A DNA stretch of 64,000 nucleotides, taken from NCBI GenBank assembly GCA_013416795.1, contig RQSC01000907.1:22678-86677 (forward strand), read 5' to 3'. Positions 61,132 to 64,000 of this stretch are shown here, piece after piece (position 1 is the stretch's first letter; every line of letters starts with the position of its first letter). The notes beneath the pieces are model-generated. The model made no database searches. It saw only the letters and a list, made by a program, of their open reading frames with translations, and was not told the DNA's origin. The stretch is from Prasinococcaceae sp. CCMP 1430 (taxonomy: Eukaryota; Prasinodermophyta; Palmophyllophyceae; Prasinococcales; Prasinococcaceae). Both the position numbers and the translations under genes were made by a program.

Positions 61132-64000
61132 TCACGGTGCCGGTGCTTTGGGCTTGAACTTGAACTTCAGTTTAGCCTTGGGGCCCGGCGGGTCCTGCTG
61201 CTGCGTAGCAGGGAGTGAGGCCGTGGGCGCCTCCGGCGCTGAAGGCTGGGCTGAGGGTGCCGCCAGCGCCTGCCCTGCGGCCGCCGCCTCCCTGCGCAGG
61301 TCTTCCCTGCCGGTATGAAGCATTTCTTCGGCTGAGTTGCGCAGCCACTCGAGCGCGGGTAGCGAGTTGTACTGAAAGCAGTTGTCACGGACAAGCTGCA
61401 GGTCATCCAGCGCAGCATCCAATGAGGTATACCCACGCGAGCGGTTGCGTGCGGACATGGTCGACAGGTCCATGGGTTGACTGATCACCGCGCTATAACC
61501 CGGCGCAATGTCATCGGTCACAGGGTTCAAGAAGGCTTGGAAGCGTGCATGGGGGGCCTGCACGAGACCGAAAAGCACGCGTGCGATCGCGTCGGTCACC
61601 GCGTCCCCAGACCCGCCGCCGTGGTCCTCGACGGTCGCCGCCTGCGGCGCAGCCACTGCCTGCGCACGCGCGCGCTTTGAGCTCAAACCGCTATCGCCAT
61701 CAGAAGGCCTCTCGCGCTTCTTGCCCTTGGGCGCGGCGGAGAGCTTCGCGGAGAAAGAGAATTTGGTGCCTGCAGTCTTGATGGGCCCGTCCTTCTTCTC
61801 CCCACCACCGCGCAACTTTTGCTGCGCCTGTTCGACCTCCCTGCGAAACTTTGGGTCTGCCGCCATTTTGGCCTCAAGTTCCTGCTGCTGTTTGATTTTT
61901 TTGTCGATCTGCGCTTGCGTACGCCTCTTCTTCTCCTTGAGCTTGCGCCTATCCTTGACGGCGAGTTTGCGGGCGAGCAGGTCGTCCGCCAGAGCGCCTG
62001 CGTCGGCCTCTTCGAGGTCAACGTCGCCTTCTATCTTTGCCGCGGCGTTCGCCTTGGTGAGCCCGGCCTTCGCCCGCTTCTTCACCCCCGCCACCCGCGC
62101 CATCCACTCGCGGACTTTGGACGGGTCGCGAATCTCCACGACCTTCTGAGAGGGCGCATCGTTCGCGCCCTCCTTGGCGGGGACGTTGTATGTAAGCCGA
62201 ACGAAGCGCTGCTTCTTGACGCGGCGTGGGGCCGTGTCGTCCGCGTCAGCGCCCTCGCCGTCTGCGCCAGCAGTGCCAGCCGCCCCCGCGCCGGCGGCGC
62301 CTGTGATGAGGCCACCCTTGCGCATCTCCTCGAGCAGCTTCGCCTCCTCGGCTTCCTTCTCGGCCTCATCACGTTGGTCCTCCTTCTTGGCCTCCTTGTC
62401 AAGCAGCTCCTCGAGGTCATCGGCAAAAGATTCGAGGTCCGAGCCGCTATCTTCGCCCTCGCTGTCGCCGCGTACGCCCTTAAGGAACGCATATTGGCCA
62501 TCAAAGAGCTCCTGGCACTTGCGCGTGTGCTGGCGCTGCTGGCGAACGACATTGACGTCCGAGCCACGAGCGAAGTGGTGTGTACCCGCAGCGCCGGCCT
62601 CCACTGCGGCGGTACTGAGCTGGCGCACCAGATTGATGCGGTCCCACCGGGCCAGCTGCAGGATCTCCGCGTCGGAGACGCCGTAGCGACGCAGGATGGC
62701 TCGAGCGGCATCCATGGTCAGACGGCGCAGGTCGTTGTTGGTGCCTGTGATGGCCTGGCGCTTCGACCCACGCCTCGTTTTCTTGCCGCGCTCGTCAACC
62801 GCCGGTTTCTTTGGCTCGGCCTTCGTCTTCTTGATGCCGTCCGGATCTTCGCCGGGCGCGAGCTTGCGCAGATAGCTGATGCCCTTGCCGCGGCCGGTGG
62901 GGTCACCGGCGCCCCCGAGCTGCATTTGGCCGTTGCCCCCAACTGTGCTCAGGAAGTTGGCGCTGATGTTCCAGGGAGTCAGCTGAAGCTCGCGAAGGAT
63001 ATTGATGGCCACTTGCCGCGCCTCGCTGTCCTCGGGTAGCTGCGCGATCGCGTCTCGCAGGCCGTCGGGTGTCACACCCTCCTCGCTCGTGTCTACGCCG
63101 ACGGCCTCGAGCCGCGCGCACGCCGAAAGCATCGCCTCCTGAGCGCACGCCATCTCCGGCGTGCACATGCGGCGAATCTCGGCCTCAGCCGGGATGACGA
63201 ACCCCGGCTTGAGCCGGAAGAACATGGGTCCCCCATCGCGAATCAGATCAGTGCAGTGGCGCACGCGCCTGCGAATGTGTTCGTCTTTCAGCGGTTTGAA
63301 CGTGCTGTACACGTCGGTGCACTTGATCTGCGGAGGTGCCACGCCAGGAGGCACCACGGCGGGGCCCGGTTTCTTGTCTGCCTTGAGCAGCTTCCGGAAT
63401 TCGCGATACATGTACGCGAGAAGACGCGTCTCTTCAAACTGCTGTGCCGCCTTCGATGCTGGCTTGAAGACCTCCAGTTTGGGCTCTTGCTGTCCGACGG
63501 CGTGTGCGCGATCGATGAGACGCAGTGACAGATGACCGTCGGTGTGACGCACTAGCAAGAAGTCGCTCGGGCGAGGATCTTGGCCCGCCGCGGGCGCGCG
63601 CGCAAGCGAAGTCTCCAGCGAGCACATTGCATGACCCGGATGGACATCGGCAATGAAGGGGGAGTCCTCTTCTTTGTCGAGGAACTGCCAACTAGCGAGC
63701 GAGCCGGCGTCTTGCCTCTGCTTGAGGGAAGGCATGTCTGCCCCGCCCTTGCGACGGTACCATGCGTTGTACCGCCCACCCATGCCTCGCCCCGAGAGCA
63801 TCAATGGGAACTCCTCCGTGTACTCGAAGAGCACCACCCTGCCGTCCTCCGCGCTGAGATTCTTCTCGCGTTGGAACGCTGCTGGCGGGCACACGGGCCG
63901 GTCGTCGTCGGGAACGCGGCGATCGGGTAGCAGGGTAAGCTGCGTCGCGCTGGCCACCAGCTTCGAGTTGTCAACAATTCCCTGGGCGCCGAGGGTGAGG
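61132..64000 (-). CDS. TAF1: TAF1, largest subunit of TFIID (5' partial)
   Basis: The frame runs from the right edge to the stop at 61132; about 955 residues, with the N-terminus outside the window. At the edge it reads LGAQGIVDNSKLVAS, within the conserved central (DUF3591) domain, which continues with VVLFEYTEEFPLMLSGRGMG, YNAWYRRKGGADMPSLKQRQ, DFLLVRHTDGHL and LTPWNISANFLS. A Glu/Lys-rich coiled segment follows, then a single bromodomain (LNPVTDDIAPGYSAVISQPM, DNCFQYNSLP, where the Asn of QYN is the acetyl-lysine contact). The tail ends in KLKFKFKPKAPAP. TAF1 nucleates TFIID at core promoters. One bromodomain, as in plants, contrasts with two in animals. No intron was seen. Confidence 0.95.
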   Translation of the reverse strand, partial: LTLGAQGIVDNSKLVASATQLTLLPDRRVPDDDRPVCPPAAFQREKNLSAEDGRVVLFEYTEEFPLMLSGRGMGGRYNAWYRRKGGADMPSLKQRQDAGSLASWQFLDKEEDSPFIADVHPGHAMCSLETSLARAPAAGQDPRPSDFLLVRHTDGHLSLRLIDRAHAVGQQEPKLEVFKPASKAAQQFEETRLLAYMYREFRKLLKADKKPGPAVVPPGVAPPQIKCTDVYSTFKPLKDEHIRRRVRHCTDLIRDGGPMFFRLKPGFVIPAEAEIRRMCTPEMACAQEAMLSACARLEAVGVDTSEEGVTPDGLRDAIAQLPEDSEARQVAINILRELQLTPWNISANFLSTVGGNGQMQLGGAGDPTGRGKGISYLRKLAPGEDPDGIKKTKAEPKKPAVDERGKKTRRGSKRQAITGTNNDLRRLTMDAARAILRRYGVSDAEILQLARWDRINLVRQLSTAAVEAGAAGTHHFARGSDVNVVRQQRQHTRKCQELFDGQYAFLKGVRGDSEGEDSGSDLESFADDLEELLDKEAKKEDQRDEAEKEAEEAKLLEEMRKGGLITGAAGAGAAGTAGADGEGADADDTAPRRVKKQRFVRLTYNVPAKEGANDAPSQKVVEIRDPSKVREWMARVAGVKKRAKAGLTKANAAAKIEGDVDLEEADAGALADDLLARKLAVKDRRKLKEKKRRTQAQIDKKIKQQQELEAKMAADPKFRREVEQAQQKLRGGGEKKDGPIKTAGTKFSFSAKLSAAPKGKKRERPSDGDSGLSSKRARAQAVAAPQAATVEDHGGGSGDAVTDAIARVLFGLVQAPHARFQAFLNPVTDDIAPGYSAVISQPMDLSTMSARNRSRGYTSLDAALDDLQLVRDNCFQYNSLPALEWLRNSAEEMLHTGREDLRREAAAAGQALAAPSAQPSAPEAPTASLPATQQQDPPGPKAKLKFKFKPKAPAP

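Overview
This window is nuclear DNA from a photosynthetic eukaryote with a very GC-rich, compact genome. The evidence is spliceosomal GT-AG introns, core eukaryotic machinery (AQR, TAF1, LSM4, SCAPER, RAB3GAP1, Sec1, a giant ubiquitin protease), a photosystem II extrinsic protein (PsbP), the algal/plant sterol enzyme cycloeucalenol cycloisomerase, AP2-domain proteins and a plant-type EF-hand S-adenosylmethionine carrier-like protein. A unicellular alga fits best. PsbP, the SnRK2-like kinase fragment and the SAMTL-like carrier lean towards the green lineage, but a secondary-plastid alga cannot be excluded from this window alone.

Layout. 0-5 kb: Aquarius helicase (+, 5' end off the window). 5-12.5 kb: phosphotransferase-like kinase (-), secreted somatomedin-B-like protein (-), triple-AP2 protein (+) and a CaaX-box protein (-). 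13.1-16 kb: BSD-RAB3GAP1 fusion (+). 16-21 kb: CPI1 (-, five exons) and a WD40 protein (-, four exons). 21.4-25.1 kb: tricorn-type protease (-). 25.8-26.3 kb: twin CX9C COX23-like protein (-). 27-29 kb: Sec1 (+). 29.1-30.5 kb: kinase fragment (-) head to head with PsbP (+). 30.8-33.7 kb: large alpha-helical protein of unknown function (-) with one frameshift. 35.4-38.1 kb: RRP17/NOL12 fragment (+), membrane-protein C-terminus (-) and SAMTL-like carrier (+). 38.2-39.0 kb: LSM4 (-). 39.4-42 kb: response-regulator-like protein (-). 42.9-46.5 kb: TPR protein with a histone-H3-tail-like N-terminus (+). 46.5-47.8 kb: scrambled LINE fragments. 47.9-51.9 kb: SCAPER (-). 52.5-61 kb: giant intron-free ubiquitin hydrolase (+). 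61.1 kb to the edge: TAF1 (-).

Most genes act in RNA processing (AQR, LSM4, RRP17), transcription (TAF1, AP2), membrane traffic (Sec1, RAB3GAP1, SCAPER), organelle biogenesis (COX23-like, SAMTL-like, PsbP), sterol synthesis (CPI1) and protein turnover (USP, tricorn). They are not an operon. Between about 25 and 37 kb several genes lack their 5' exons at ambiguous bases (27019, 36239) or at unmarked points (about 25.1, 29.65 and 35.35 kb). This stretch looks like joined contig fragments, so gene order there should not be trusted.

The most notable observations are a histone-H3-tail-like N-terminus on a TPR protein, a BSD-RAB3GAP1 domain fusion, a spliced tricorn protease, an LSM4 first exon consisting of the ATG alone, and a marked preference for GTGCG 5' splice sites. 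All exon models were built by eye from reading-frame continuity, splice dinucleotides and phase, using remembered family sequences. No search was run.
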